Source: Variovorax sp. YR216 (lineage in GTDB: Bacteria; Pseudomonadota; Gammaproteobacteria; Burkholderiales; Burkholderiaceae_C). From it: a stretch of DNA of 64,000 nucleotides. The stretch's first letter is position 1. Every line of letters begins with the position of its first letter. Location of the stretch: NCBI RefSeq assembly GCF_900107745.1, contig NZ_FNRO01000019.1:58886-122885 (forward strand). The letters run 5' to 3'. The notes below the pieces were generated by a model. It was not told where the DNA came from and made no database searches. It saw nothing but the letters and a program-made list of their open reading frames with translations. Positions 15,801 through 24,107 of the stretch are shown here, piece by piece. A program made the translations under genes and the position numbers.

Positions 15801-16904
15801 TCAGGCCAGCGCGGGATAGTCGATGTAGCCCGCTTCGCCGCCGCCGTAGAAGGTCTTGTTGTCCCACGCATTCAGCGGTGCGTTCTCGCGCAGTCGACGC
15901 ACGAGATCCGGGTTCGAGATGAAGGGCTTGCCGAAGGCAACGAGGTCGTCGCCTTCCTTCAGCGCTTCTTCGGCGAGCGGCTTGTCATAGCCGTTGTTCA
16001 CCATCCATGCGCCCTTGCCCCCGGCCTGGCGGTAGGCGGCCTTGAGCGCTTCATAGTCGAAAGGGCGGTCGGAGATTTCGCGCGGGCCGCCGGTCGCACC
16101 CTCGATGACGTGGACGTAGGCCAGGTTCAGCGTCGCGAGTTGGCGCACCACGTAGTCGAAGAGCGGCTGCGGGTGGTCGTCGTGCACGTCGTTCGCAGGC
16201 GTCACCGGCGAAAGACGGATGCCGACCTTGCCGCCGCCGACCGCGTCGACCACCGCGCGGGTCACTTCGAGCAGCAGGCGGGCGCGGTTCTCGATGCTGC
16301 CGCCGAAGTCGTCGGTGCGCTTGTTGCTGCCGTTCTTGAGGAACTGGTCCAGCAGATAGCCGTTCGCGCCGTGGATCTCCACACCGTCGAAGCCCGCGGT
16401 TTCGACCGCATTGCGCGCGGCCACCGCATAGGCGTGCACGATGCCGGGCAGTTCCGCCGCTTCGAGCGCACGGGGCTCGGAGGTGTCGGTGAAGGTCGGG
16501 ATGCCGTTCTTGATCAGCACGGTCTTCGTCTTTGCAGCGATCGCCGAAGGCGCGACCGGCTTGCCGCCCTCGGGCTGGAGATCGGTGTGCGAGACGCGGC
16601 CCACATGCCAGAGCTGCACCACGATCTTGCCGCCCTTGGCGTGCACCGCATTCGTCACGTGCTTCCAGGCATCGAGTTGCTCGGTGCCGTAGAGGCCCGG
16701 AACGTCCGCGTAGCCCTGGCCCTGGTGGCTGATGGCGGTGGCTTCGGTGATCAGCAGGCCGGCGCTCGCGCGCTGCGCGTAATAGGTCGCGGTGATGTCG
16801 CGTGGAATGGCGTTGGGCGATCGGTTGCGCGTGAGCGGCGCCATCACGACGCGGTTGCGCAGATGGAGGTCGCCGACCTGGATCGGATCGAAGAGGGAGG
16901 ACAT
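15801..16904 (-). CDS. Old yellow enzyme family alkene reductase (NemA-like)
   Basis: The 367-aa FMN enzyme reduces activated C=C bonds, N-ethylmaleimide or nitro-compounds with NADPH. It begins SLFDPIQVGDLHLRNRVVMAPLTRNRS and carries QLWHVGRVSH, the substrate/FMN-binding pair in GVEIHGANGYLLDQF (His and Asn), SIENRARLLLEV and GKPFISNPDLVRRL. The length is typical. The start is ATG at 16904 (MSSLFDP, with GAGGG upstream region), well inside a longer open frame whose N-terminal 51 codons have no homologous look. It is divergent from an MFS gene. Confidence 0.9.
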   Translation of the reverse strand: MSSLFDPIQVGDLHLRNRVVMAPLTRNRSPNAIPRDITATYYAQRASAGLLITEATAISHQGQGYADVPGLYGTEQLDAWKHVTNAVHAKGGKIVVQLWHVGRVSHTDLQPEGGKPVAPSAIAAKTKTVLIKNGIPTFTDTSEPRALEAAELPGIVHAYAVAARNAVETAGFDGVEIHGANGYLLDQFLKNGSNKRTDDFGGSIENRARLLLEVTRAVVDAVGGGKVGIRLSPVTPANDVHDDHPQPLFDYVVRQLATLNLAYVHVIEGATGGPREISDRPFDYEALKAAYRQAGGKGAWMVNNGYDKPLAEEALKEGDDLVAFGKPFISNPDLVRRLRENAPLNAWDNKTFYGGGEAGYIDYPALA

Positions 16905-16994
16905 GTTCGTGTTGGGTGTTGTTGAGAACGAGGCCGAGGGTAAACCCGGCAACTCATCCCCGCTGTCACGAGGTTGTCGGTTTGGTGCTAGGCG

Positions 16995-18239
16995 ATGCAG
17001 CAGAATCGCCGCGAGCCCATGACATCGAATGCCGCCGCGCCAACGTCTGCCCATCAAGTGCTGAAACTGGCGTTGGCCTTGTCGCTGGGTGCGGCGGTAT
17101 CGCTCGGTATCACGCGCTTCTCCTATGGCCTGTTGCTGCCGCCGATGCGCGAGGACCTCGGATGGAGCTATGCGCTTGCCGGCGGCATGAACACGTCAAA
17201 CGCGGCGGGTTACCTGCTCGGTGCCTTGATGACGCCTGCATTGATGCGGCGCTTCGGCCCGATTCGCTTGCTGGTCTGGGGGGCGTTCTGGGCGAGCGTG
17301 TTCATGGTCGCGAGCGGATTTCTCGCCTCGGCGCCTGCCTTGTTGCTGCAGCGACTGCTTGCCGGGCTGGCGAGCGCGTGGGTCTTCGTTGCCGGCGGGC
17401 TGTTGGCGGCACGGCTCGGTTCGCTTCAACCCACGCGGGCGGGTTTCCTGCTTGGCATCTACTACGGCGGAACCGGGTTGGGCATCACGTTGTCCGCCTT
17501 GCTGGTGCCTGCCGTGCTGCAGGCGGCTTCGCAGGTGCCGCATGGATGGTCATGGGCCTGGTGGGCATTGGCGGGCGCGAGCTTCATCGCGACGGGCGTG
17601 CTCGCGATGGCGATGCGGAGAATGCCGGGCGATGCACACGCAATATCAGCTGCGTCTGCGCATGCATCTCCGGCGAACACGGCACAAGTGCGTCGATTTG
17701 GGTGGGCCCTGGCCGGCTACACAGCCTTCGGCGCCGGCTACATCGGCTACATGACTTTCGTGATCGCCTTGTTGCGCGAGCAGGGTGCGGGGCCGGGCAA
17801 CATCACGATGTTCTATGCACTGCTCGGCGTGGCGTGCATGGCTTCGTCGAGGCTGTGGTCGGGCTTGCTCGACAGGTTCCGTGGCGGCGGGCCGCAGGCG
17901 GTTCTCAATGGGCTGCTGGGTGTGGCGACGATCCTGCCGGTCGTGAGCGCGTCATGGCCACTGGCGATGGCATCCGGACTGCTCTTCGGTGCGGTGTTTC
18001 TTTCGGTCGTGGCATCGACGACGGCGCTGGTTCGGCACAACCTGCCGGCATCTCGATGGGCGACGGGTATCAGCGCTTTCACGATCGTGTTTGCGGCCGG
18101 CCAGATCGTCGGCCCCACGCTGACAGGCTGGATCTCCGACGGCAGCGGGGGCCTGACGCGAGGCCTTGTGGCCTCGGCGGTGATCCTGTGGGCGGGCGCG
18201 TTGCTGGCTTCGCGGCAGAAGCCCTTGGCGCCCCCCTGA
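16995..18239 (+). CDS. YbfB/YjiJ-family MFS transporter
   Basis: The product is a 12-helix inner-membrane transporter of 414 aa. The pattern LSLGAAVSLGITRFSYGLLLPPMREDLGWSY at the N-terminus, with the GxTRFxYxLLLPxM-like core, is typical of YbfB/YjiJ proteins. The substrate is unknown; exporters of this group are often placed near stress enzymes. The start at 16995 (MQQNRREP) is used; an ATG at 17019 (MTSNAAAP) is equally possible because neither has a clear ribosome site. It is divergent from the old yellow enzyme gene and convergent with gstA, whose stop lies 4 nt away. Confidence 0.82.
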   Translation: MQQNRREPMTSNAAAPTSAHQVLKLALALSLGAAVSLGITRFSYGLLLPPMREDLGWSYALAGGMNTSNAAGYLLGALMTPALMRRFGPIRLLVWGAFWASVFMVASGFLASAPALLLQRLLAGLASAWVFVAGGLLAARLGSLQPTRAGFLLGIYYGGTGLGITLSALLVPAVLQAASQVPHGWSWAWWALAGASFIATGVLAMAMRRMPGDAHAISAASAHASPANTAQVRRFGWALAGYTAFGAGYIGYMTFVIALLREQGAGPGNITMFYALLGVACMASSRLWSGLLDRFRGGGPQAVLNGLLGVATILPVVSASWPLAMASGLLFGAVFLSVVASTTALVRHNLPASRWATGISAFTIVFAAGQIVGPTLTGWISDGSGGLTRGLVASAVILWAGALLASRQKPLAPP

Positions 18240-18243
18240 GGAC

Positions 18244-18852
18244 TTACTTGACGAGGCCTTCCAGCTTCATCGCTTCCTGCACCGCGGGGCGCGCAGCGAC
18301 GCGTGCGTGCCATGCCGTGACATTGGGGAAGCCGGAGAGGTCGATGTTCATCGGCTTCGTCCAGTTGGTGACGGTGAACAGGTAGCCATCGGCGACGGTG
18401 AAGTGGTCGCCCATCAGGAACTGCTTGTCCGCAAGCTGGCCGTTGAGCCATTCATAGCGCGACTTCAGCTTGTCCTTGAAGACGGTCTTGGCGTCTTCCG
18501 GCATGTTCGGGTTGAACAGCGGCGAAAAGGTCTTGTGGATCTCGGTACCGATGAAGGTCAGCCATTCCTGCAGGCGGTAGCGCGACAGGGTGCCGTTGGC
18601 CGGCGCGAGGTTCTTGGTGGGCGCCTGGTCGGCGATGTATTGCACGATCGCCGGACCTTCGCGCAGGCGTGTGCCGTCGTCGAGCTCGAGCATCGGCACG
18701 TAGCCGAGCGGGTTGATGCCGTAGTAGTCGGTGCCGTCCTGCAGCTTGTGGCTCTTGGTGCTGGCGAGCACCGGCTCGAAGGCGAGCCCGGCTTCGCGCA
18801 GCGCGATGTGAGGAGACAGTGAGCAGGCGCCCGGCGAGTAGTACAGCTTCAT
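18244..18852 (-). CDS. gstA: Glutathione S-transferase GstA
   Basis: The 202-aa cytosolic enzyme conjugates glutathione to electrophiles. The N-terminal thioredoxin-like domain begins MKLYYSPGACSLSPHIALRE with Cys10, the residue characteristic of beta-class enzymes; NPLGYVPML contains the cis-Pro and REGPAIVQYIAD the glutathione-binding Glu-Gly/Ser region. The helical C-terminal domain has IGTEIHKTFSPLF (His of the beta class) and GDHFTVADGYLF. Close in layout to E. coli GstA. It faces the MFS gene tail to tail and is monocistronic. Confidence 0.92.
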   Translation of the reverse strand: MKLYYSPGACSLSPHIALREAGLAFEPVLASTKSHKLQDGTDYYGINPLGYVPMLELDDGTRLREGPAIVQYIADQAPTKNLAPANGTLSRYRLQEWLTFIGTEIHKTFSPLFNPNMPEDAKTVFKDKLKSRYEWLNGQLADKQFLMGDHFTVADGYLFTVTNWTKPMNIDLSGFPNVTAWHARVAARPAVQEAMKLEGLVK

Positions 18853-19031
18853 GCGGAAAACTCCAATCGAAAGTCGATCTGTGTTTTGGGAAAGGGAAGC
18901 CGATGCTAGCGGGTTCGCGGTCCGCGCGTACTTGTCCTACGGAGGCGCGCGCGTGGCGACTATGGGTGGACGGGAGGCGGGTTCCTAATCTCTGCGCTGC
19001 GGCGATGGTCGTCGCCGCGAGGAGTTCATGC

Positions 19032-19217
19032 ATGTTGAAGTACGCCATTGTTTTCGCTGTGATCTCGCTCATCGCTGGTGCGCTGGGCTTCGGCGGCGTG
19101 GCCGCGGGGGCGGCCGGTATCGCCAAGGTGCTGTTCGGACTGTTCCTGATCCTCGCGGTCGTATTCCTCGTGCTGGCGGCACTGGGCGTGGGTGCCATCA
19201 AGAAGTCGCTCGACTAG
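19032..19217 (+). CDS. DUF1328 small membrane protein
   Basis: The 61-aa protein has two hydrophobic helices (YAIVFAVISLIAGALGFGG and VLFGLFLILAVVFLVLAAL) joined by AAGAAGIAK, the standard DUF1328/YtjA form. The start is ATG at 19032 with GAGGAG at the right distance; the ATG at 19028 is in another frame. Family members are abundant stress-associated inner-membrane proteins of unknown mechanism. Confidence 0.85.
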   Translation: MLKYAIVFAVISLIAGALGFGGVAAGAAGIAKVLFGLFLILAVVFLVLAALGVGAIKKSLD

Positions 19218-19267
19218 GGCGCTTTCGCGCTGCGCAGGGAGTTTTGTGAGCGTTCGCTAACCAGCGG

Positions 19268-19290
19268 GTTGCTATCAAATGGATAGCAAC
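19268..19290. repeat. Short inverted repeat GTTGCTATC-N5-GATAGCAAC
   Basis: A perfect 9-bp inverted repeat lies in the 174-nt gap before mnmG. It resembles the element at 6688-6704. It may form a hairpin in the DUF1328 transcript or be a generic intergenic repeat of this family of bacteria. Confidence 0.6.
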
Positions 19291-19391
19291 AGTTCAAGCA
19301 CTGGCTTTGCCCCCAAAGCGGCAAGCAGCGCTGGGGCCGATTAAAATCACTGCCCCCTTTGCGCAGCGCACGCCGCAGTGCGCCCACTCTC

Positions 19392-21338
19392 ATGCTGTAT
19401 CCCGAAGAATTCGATGTGATCGTCGTTGGCGGAGGCCATGCCGGCACCGAAGCCGCGCTTGCATCCGCCCGGATGGGCGCCCGTACCCTCCTGCTGACCC
19501 ACAACATCGAGACGCTGGGGCAGATGAGCTGCAACCCGTCGATCGGCGGGATCGGCAAGGGTCACCTGGTCAAGGAAGTCGACGCACTCGGCGGCGCGAT
19601 GGCGATCGCGACGGACGAAGCCGGGATCCAGTTCCGGGTGCTGAATTCGAGTAAGGGTCCTGCCGTACGCGCGACGCGCGCGCAGGCCGACCGGGTGCTC
19701 TACAAGGCGGCGATCCGCCGCCGGCTGGAAAACCAGCCGAATCTGTCGCTCTTCCAGCAAGCGGTGGACGACCTCATGATCGAGGGGGATCGCGTCGTCG
19801 GCGCGGTCACGCAGGTCGGGATCGCTTTCCGTGCCCGCACCGTCGTGTTGACCGCGGGGACCTTCCTCGACGGCCGCATTCACGTAGGGCTGGACAACTA
19901 CCAGGCCGGCCGTGCGGGCGATCCGCCGGCGGTGAGCCTCTCGGCGCGTCTCAAGGAATTGAAGCTGCCTCAAGGGCGCCTCAAGACTGGCACGCCGCCC
20001 CGTCTTGATGGCAGGACCATCGACTTCTCCAAGTGCACCGAGCAGCCGGGTGATGGCATGCCGGGCGGGGCAGGGCCGATGCCGGTCTTCAGCTTCATGG
20101 GACGCGCGGACATGCATCCGCAGCAGATGCCCTGCTGGATCACGAACACCAACGCACGCACGCACGAGATCATCCGGTCCGGCTTCGACCGCAGCCCGAT
20201 GTTCACCGGCAAGATCGACGGCGTCGGGCCGCGCTACTGCCCAAGCGTGGAAGACAAGATCAACCGGTTTGCCGACAAGGAAAGCCATCAGATCTTCCTC
20301 GAGCCTGAAGGGCTGACCACCAACGAGTACTACCCGAACGGGATCTCGACGAGCCTGCCTTTCGATATTCAGTTCCAGCTGGTGCGTTCGATGGCAGGCC
20401 TGGAGAACGCGCACATCCTGCGCCCGGGCTACGCGATCGAGTACGACTACTTCGATCCGCGCGAGCTGAAGAGCAATTTCGAGACGCGCGGGATCCGGGG
20501 CCTGTTCTTTGCCGGACAGATCAATGGCACGACCGGCTACGAAGAAGCCGCGGCGCAGGGGCTCTTTGCGGGCATCAATGCTGCGCTGCAATGCAGGGGA
20601 GAGGATCCCTGGTTGCCCCGGCGCGATGAAGCCTATCTGGGCGTGCTCGTCGATGACCTGATCACCAAGGGCGTGACCGAGCCGTACCGGATGTTCACGA
20701 GCCGAGCCGAGTTCCGGCTGCAGCTCCGCGAGGACAACGCCGACATGCGCCTGACGGAGACCGGCCGCAAGCTCGGGCTGGTCGACGACGCCCGGTGGGA
20801 TGCCTTCTCGCGAAAGCGCGATCTTGTTTCACGTGAAACAGAGCGGTTGCGCTCCATCTGGGTGAATCCCCGCAACCTGCCGGCTGCCGAGTCGGAACGG
20901 GTCCTTGGCAAGGCGATCGACCATGAATACAACCTCGGGGATCTGCTGCGTCGGCCGAACGTGAGCTACGAGTCGCTCATGTCGATGGACGACGGCAAGT
21001 ACCGCTCCGAGGAAGCGCTCGGCGAGACGGAAATCGAACAGATCGAGATTGCCGCCAAATACTCCGGCTACATCAATCGCCAACATGACGAAGTGGAACG
21101 GGCAGCGCACTTCGAGAGCCTCAAGTTGCCGGAAGATCTCGACTACAGCCAGGTCAAGGCGTTGAGCATCGAGGTCCGCCAGAAGCTCGCCAAGCACCGG
21201 CCGGAAACGCTTGGGATGGCATCGCGTATTTCGGGCGTCACACCGGCGGCCATTTCGCTGCTGATGATCCATCTTCGCAAGGGCGGACACCGCGCCTTCC
21301 TGCGGGACGCAGCAGCCGAAGCGCAATCCGTCGAATGA
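19392..21338 (+). CDS. mnmG: tRNA uridine-5-carboxymethylaminomethyl modification enzyme MnmG (GidA)
   Basis: The 648-aa FAD protein works with MnmE to install cmnm5U34 at the wobble position of certain tRNAs. It shows the FAD-binding VVGGGHAGTEAALASARMG, the MnmG hallmark MSCNPSIGGIGKGHLVKE, catalytic Cys in TEQPGDG/SFMGRADMHPQQ flanking blocks, and C-terminal SGYINRQ and LASRISGVTPAAISLL-like MnmE-interaction region. The start is ATG at 19392 (MLYPEEFD); the 11 codons of open frame before it are not conserved. It overlaps rsmG by 4 nt (ATGA). A perfect parS site is embedded at 20825-20840. Confidence 0.97.
   Translation: MLYPEEFDVIVVGGGHAGTEAALASARMGARTLLLTHNIETLGQMSCNPSIGGIGKGHLVKEVDALGGAMAIATDEAGIQFRVLNSSKGPAVRATRAQADRVLYKAAIRRRLENQPNLSLFQQAVDDLMIEGDRVVGAVTQVGIAFRARTVVLTAGTFLDGRIHVGLDNYQAGRAGDPPAVSLSARLKELKLPQGRLKTGTPPRLDGRTIDFSKCTEQPGDGMPGGAGPMPVFSFMGRADMHPQQMPCWITNTNARTHEIIRSGFDRSPMFTGKIDGVGPRYCPSVEDKINRFADKESHQIFLEPEGLTTNEYYPNGISTSLPFDIQFQLVRSMAGLENAHILRPGYAIEYDYFDPRELKSNFETRGIRGLFFAGQINGTTGYEEAAAQGLFAGINAALQCRGEDPWLPRRDEAYLGVLVDDLITKGVTEPYRMFTSRAEFRLQLREDNADMRLTETGRKLGLVDDARWDAFSRKRDLVSRETERLRSIWVNPRNLPAAESERVLGKAIDHEYNLGDLLRRPNVSYESLMSMDDGKYRSEEALGETEIEQIEIAAKYSGYINRQHDEVERAAHFESLKLPEDLDYSQVKALSIEVRQKLAKHRPETLGMASRISGVTPAAISLLMIHLRKGGHRAFLRDAAAEAQSVE
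20825..20840. promoter_or_regulatory. parS: parS centromere site (perfect 16-bp palindrome) inside mnmG
   Basis: The sequence TGTTTCACGTGAAACA is the exact canonical parS bound by ParB. It lies within the mnmG codons for VSRET and 3.3 kb from parB. ParB spreading from such sites nucleates the partition complex near the origin. Confidence 0.95.
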
Positions 21339-21973
21339 CCCCCAAGGAACAGCTGCACCAGGGCGCAGAAACGCTCGGCATCGCACTGAGCGACGAGCAG
21401 GCGGAGCGGCTCCTGGCATATGGGGACCTCATCCTCAAATGGAACAAGGTCTACAACCTGACCGCGCTGCGCGATCCGGCAGCCGTTCTGACACATCATC
21501 TGCTCGATAGTCTGGCCGCAATTGCGCCGCTTCAACGGCAGTGTGGCGGCAAGGCCAAACTTCTGGATGTTGGCGCGGGCGCTGGATTGCCGGGAGTGGT
21601 GATCGCAATTCTCAGGAACGACATCGACGTCACCTGCGTCGATGCAGTCGCCAAGAAGGCTGCCTTTATCCAGCAAGTCGCGTCGGAGCTTGCACTGCGC
21701 AACTTGCGCGGCCTGCACGGCCGTGTAGAGACTCTCACCGGGAGCTACGAAGTCATCAGCTCGCGTGCCTTTGCATCGCTGCCGGACTTCGTGCTCGGAT
21801 CGGTTCATCTTCTGGCTCCGGATGGCGTCTGGCTCGCCATGAAGGGCAGGGTGCCCAGCGACGAGATCGCCCAACTTCCCCCGCAGGCCGAGGTGTTTCA
21901 CGTGGAACAACTGTCTGTTCCGGGCCTCGATGCCGAGCGCTGCATCGTCTGGATGCGAAAACCTGCCGGCTGA
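21335..21973 (+). CDS. rsmG: 16S rRNA (guanine527-N7)-methyltransferase RsmG (GidB)
   Basis: The 212-aa SAM-dependent enzyme methylates G527 of 16S rRNA; its loss gives low-level streptomycin resistance. It shows LLAYGDLILKWNKVYNLTA, HHLLDSLAA, the SAM loop LLDVGAGAGLPGVVIAI and VISSRAFASLPDFV, all typical. It starts within the mnmG stop (ATGA). A parS-like site overlaps codons for VFHVEQ near the 3' end. Confidence 0.96.
   Translation: MTPKEQLHQGAETLGIALSDEQAERLLAYGDLILKWNKVYNLTALRDPAAVLTHHLLDSLAAIAPLQRQCGGKAKLLDVGAGAGLPGVVIAILRNDIDVTCVDAVAKKAAFIQQVASELALRNLRGLHGRVETLTGSYEVISSRAFASLPDFVLGSVHLLAPDGVWLAMKGRVPSDEIAQLPPQAEVFHVEQLSVPGLDAERCIVWMRKPAG
21894..21909. promoter_or_regulatory. parS: parS site, one mismatch, inside rsmG
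   Basis: TGTTTCACGTGGAACA differs from the perfect palindrome by one base (A to G in the right arm). It lies 1,069 nt from the perfect site at 20825. Closely spaced paired parS sites near parAB are usual in proteobacterial chromosomes. Confidence 0.85.
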
Positions 21974-22033
21974 ACGCCTTGCTCCGCGTCGACCTCGCTT
22001 AGACTCGACGCATCCCCTTTTTGAGCAATTCGC

Positions 22034-22648
22034 ATGTTCGGCATCGCTGACTACGGCGCGTTCGTCGCAGCCATCATCCTTTTTCTCGCGATTCCCGGAC
22101 CGGGCAACCTGGCGCTGATCACGTCGACGAGCAAAGGCGGCATCCGGGGCGGATTGGCCGCAACTTTTGGCGTCATTTCAGGGGACCAGGTGCTCATGTG
22201 GGCCGCTGTCGCAGGTGTTGCCGCCATGCTCAGCGCTTATCCGACCGCTTTTCATCTCGTCCAATGGCTCGGTGCGGTCTATCTGGCCTGGCTTGGCTTC
22301 AAGATGCTGCGCACCAAGCCCGGCGCCGCGCCCATCCTCAATATCCGTCCGCGCCAGTACTTCCAGCAGGCGCTGACGATCACGCTGCTCAACCCGAAGG
22401 CGATCGTCTTCTACATGGCGTTCTTCCCGCTGTTCGTCGATCCGGCACGCCATCAGGGGCTGACGACATTCGCAGTGATGGCAATGACCATCGCCTTCCT
22501 GACCTTCCTCTACGGGCTCACCGCCACCCTCCTGACCCATTTCCTGGCCGAGCGCGTCCGCGCGAACCCGCGTGTGACCGTCTGGCTGAACAAGATCGCC
22601 GGGATCTTCCTGATCGGCTTCGGCGTTCGGCTCGCGATCTCGAGGTAA
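22034..22648 (+). CDS. LysE/RhtB family amino-acid exporter
   Basis: The 204-aa inner-membrane protein has about six helices. It begins with the LysE/RhtB pattern FLAIPGPGNLALITSTSKGGIRGGLAATFGVISGD, followed by LGAVYLAWLGFKMLR and TLLNPKAIVFYMAFFPLFVD, which are family hallmarks. The substrate is probably a neutral or basic amino acid or a derivative. It lies between rsmG and parA on the same strand, 9 nt before parA, so it may be part of the mnmG-rsmG-parAB transcription unit. Confidence 0.9.
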   Translation: MFGIADYGAFVAAIILFLAIPGPGNLALITSTSKGGIRGGLAATFGVISGDQVLMWAAVAGVAAMLSAYPTAFHLVQWLGAVYLAWLGFKMLRTKPGAAPILNIRPRQYFQQALTITLLNPKAIVFYMAFFPLFVDPARHQGLTTFAVMAMTIAFLTFLYGLTATLLTHFLAERVRANPRVTVWLNKIAGIFLIGFGVRLAISR

Positions 22649-22657
22649 GCCGCGCAC

Positions 22658-23527
22658 ATGGCAAAAATCTTCTGCATCGCGAACCAGAAGGGCGGGGTCG
22701 GCAAGACGACGACCACGGTCAATCTGGCTGCCGGTCTGGCCAAGGTCGGGCAACGGGTCCTGATGATCGATCTCGACCCGCAGGGCAACGCGACCATGGG
22801 CTCCGGCATCGACAAGCGACGACTCGAAACGACGGTGTACGACGTCCTGCTCGAATCGGCCTCGGTCGCCGAAGCGCGGGTGACGTCCGAGAGGTGCGGC
22901 TACGACGTGCTGGGCGCGAACCGTGAGCTGGCCGGTGCGGAAGTCGAGATGGTCGCGCTCGACCGGCGCGAGAAACGCCTGCGGACCGCGCTGGCCGCGG
23001 TCGGTGCCGAATACGACTTCATCCTGATCGATTGCCCGCCCAGCCTAAGCCTGCTGACGCTCAACGGCCTGTGTGCAGCGCATGGCGTCATCGTGCCCAT
23101 GCAGTGCGAGTATTTCGCGCTCGAGGGGCTGACGGACCTCGTCAACACCATCAAGCAGGTCCATGCCAATCTCAACAAGAACCTGCAGATCATCGGGCTG
23201 CTGCGCGTGATGTTCGACCCGCGCATCACGTTGCAGCAGCAGGTCAGCGAGCAACTCAAGGCGCATTTCGGCGACAAGGTGTTCGATACCGTCATTCCGC
23301 GCAACGTACGGCTCGCAGAAGCGCCGAGCTACGGACTCCCGGGCGTGGTCTTCGATCCGCCGGCGAAGGGCAGCCAGGCGTTTGTCACTTTTGCCGAAGA
23401 GTTGGTGCGGAAGATGCCGCCGGCCAGCGCCATGACCTCCGATGCTTCGGCGCCGGCCGCGCCGATGCCGATGGATCCGCCGCCGGTGACGGTCCATGCA
23501 CCCGAAGAAACGCCGGAATCCCCCTGA
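22658..23527 (+). CDS. parA: Chromosome-partitioning ATPase ParA (Soj)
   Basis: The 289-aa ATPase forms the nucleoid-bound gradient that moves ParB-parS complexes. It carries the deviant Walker A KGGVGKTTTTVNLA, switch I (MIDLDPQGNATMGSG), and Walker B (DFILIDCPPSLSLLT). The last ~35 residues form an Ala/Pro-rich tail not seen in short ParA proteins. It is followed by a small hydrolase gene and then parB. Confidence 0.96.
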   Translation: MAKIFCIANQKGGVGKTTTTVNLAAGLAKVGQRVLMIDLDPQGNATMGSGIDKRRLETTVYDVLLESASVAEARVTSERCGYDVLGANRELAGAEVEMVALDRREKRLRTALAAVGAEYDFILIDCPPSLSLLTLNGLCAAHGVIVPMQCEYFALEGLTDLVNTIKQVHANLNKNLQIIGLLRVMFDPRITLQQQVSEQLKAHFGDKVFDTVIPRNVRLAEAPSYGLPGVVFDPPAKGSQAFVTFAEELVRKMPPASAMTSDASAPAAPMPMDPPPVTVHAPEETPESP

Positions 23528-23559
23528 TCGTCCTCCATCACTCCACGCACACCTCGCCG

Positions 23560-24102
23560 ATGACCTCTCCCCAGATCCTGTTGCTGCCCGGCTGGCAGAA
23601 CAGCGACCCCGACCACTGGCAAAGCCGCTGGGAAGCGATCTACGGCGACCATCGCGTCGAGCAGCATGACTGGATGCGGCCCCTGCGCGGCGACTGGTCC
23701 GCACGGCTGGAAGAAGAAGTCATCGCGGCACCGGGGCCGGTCGCGCTTGTGGCGCACAGTCTCGGTTGCGTCCTTGTCGCCGCTTGGACGGCGCATTCGC
23801 GTCATGTCGGCAAAGTTCGGGCGGCGCTTCTGGTCGCCCCGGGCGACCTCGAGCGTGATGACCTGCGGCAGATGATTCCCGGCTGGTCGCCGATCGTGCG
23901 CCAGCCGCTGCCATTTCCGGCACTGATGATCGCGGCTGACGACGATCCCTATTGCGGCGCCGAGCGCTCTCGCGAAATGGCCCGCGACTGGGGCGCAAGC
24001 TACATCAATGCAGGCCCGCGCGGACACATCAACAGCGAATCCGGCCTCGGCGACTGGCCGGAGGGCCGCGAGCTCCTGATCGATCTCCTGAAAGAACACT
24101 GA
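23560..24102 (+). CDS. RBBP9/YdeN-family alpha/beta hydrolase
   Basis: The 180-aa protein has the family opening LLLPGWQNSDPDHWQSRWE, the nucleophile elbow VAHSLGCVL (Ser in HSLG), an Asp in MIAADDDPYC and a His in AGPRGHINSESGLGDWPEG, giving a complete Ser-Asp-His triad. The start is ATG at 23560. It sits between parA and parB, 32 nt and 5 nt from them, so it is probably co-expressed. Nothing in the sequence links it to partition; it is likely a serine hydrolase of unknown substrate. Confidence 0.85.
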   Translation: MTSPQILLLPGWQNSDPDHWQSRWEAIYGDHRVEQHDWMRPLRGDWSARLEEEVIAAPGPVALVAHSLGCVLVAAWTAHSRHVGKVRAALLVAPGDLERDDLRQMIPGWSPIVRQPLPFPALMIAADDDPYCGAERSREMARDWGASYINAGPRGHINSESGLGDWPEGRELLIDLLKEH

Positions 24103-24107
24103 CTTCC

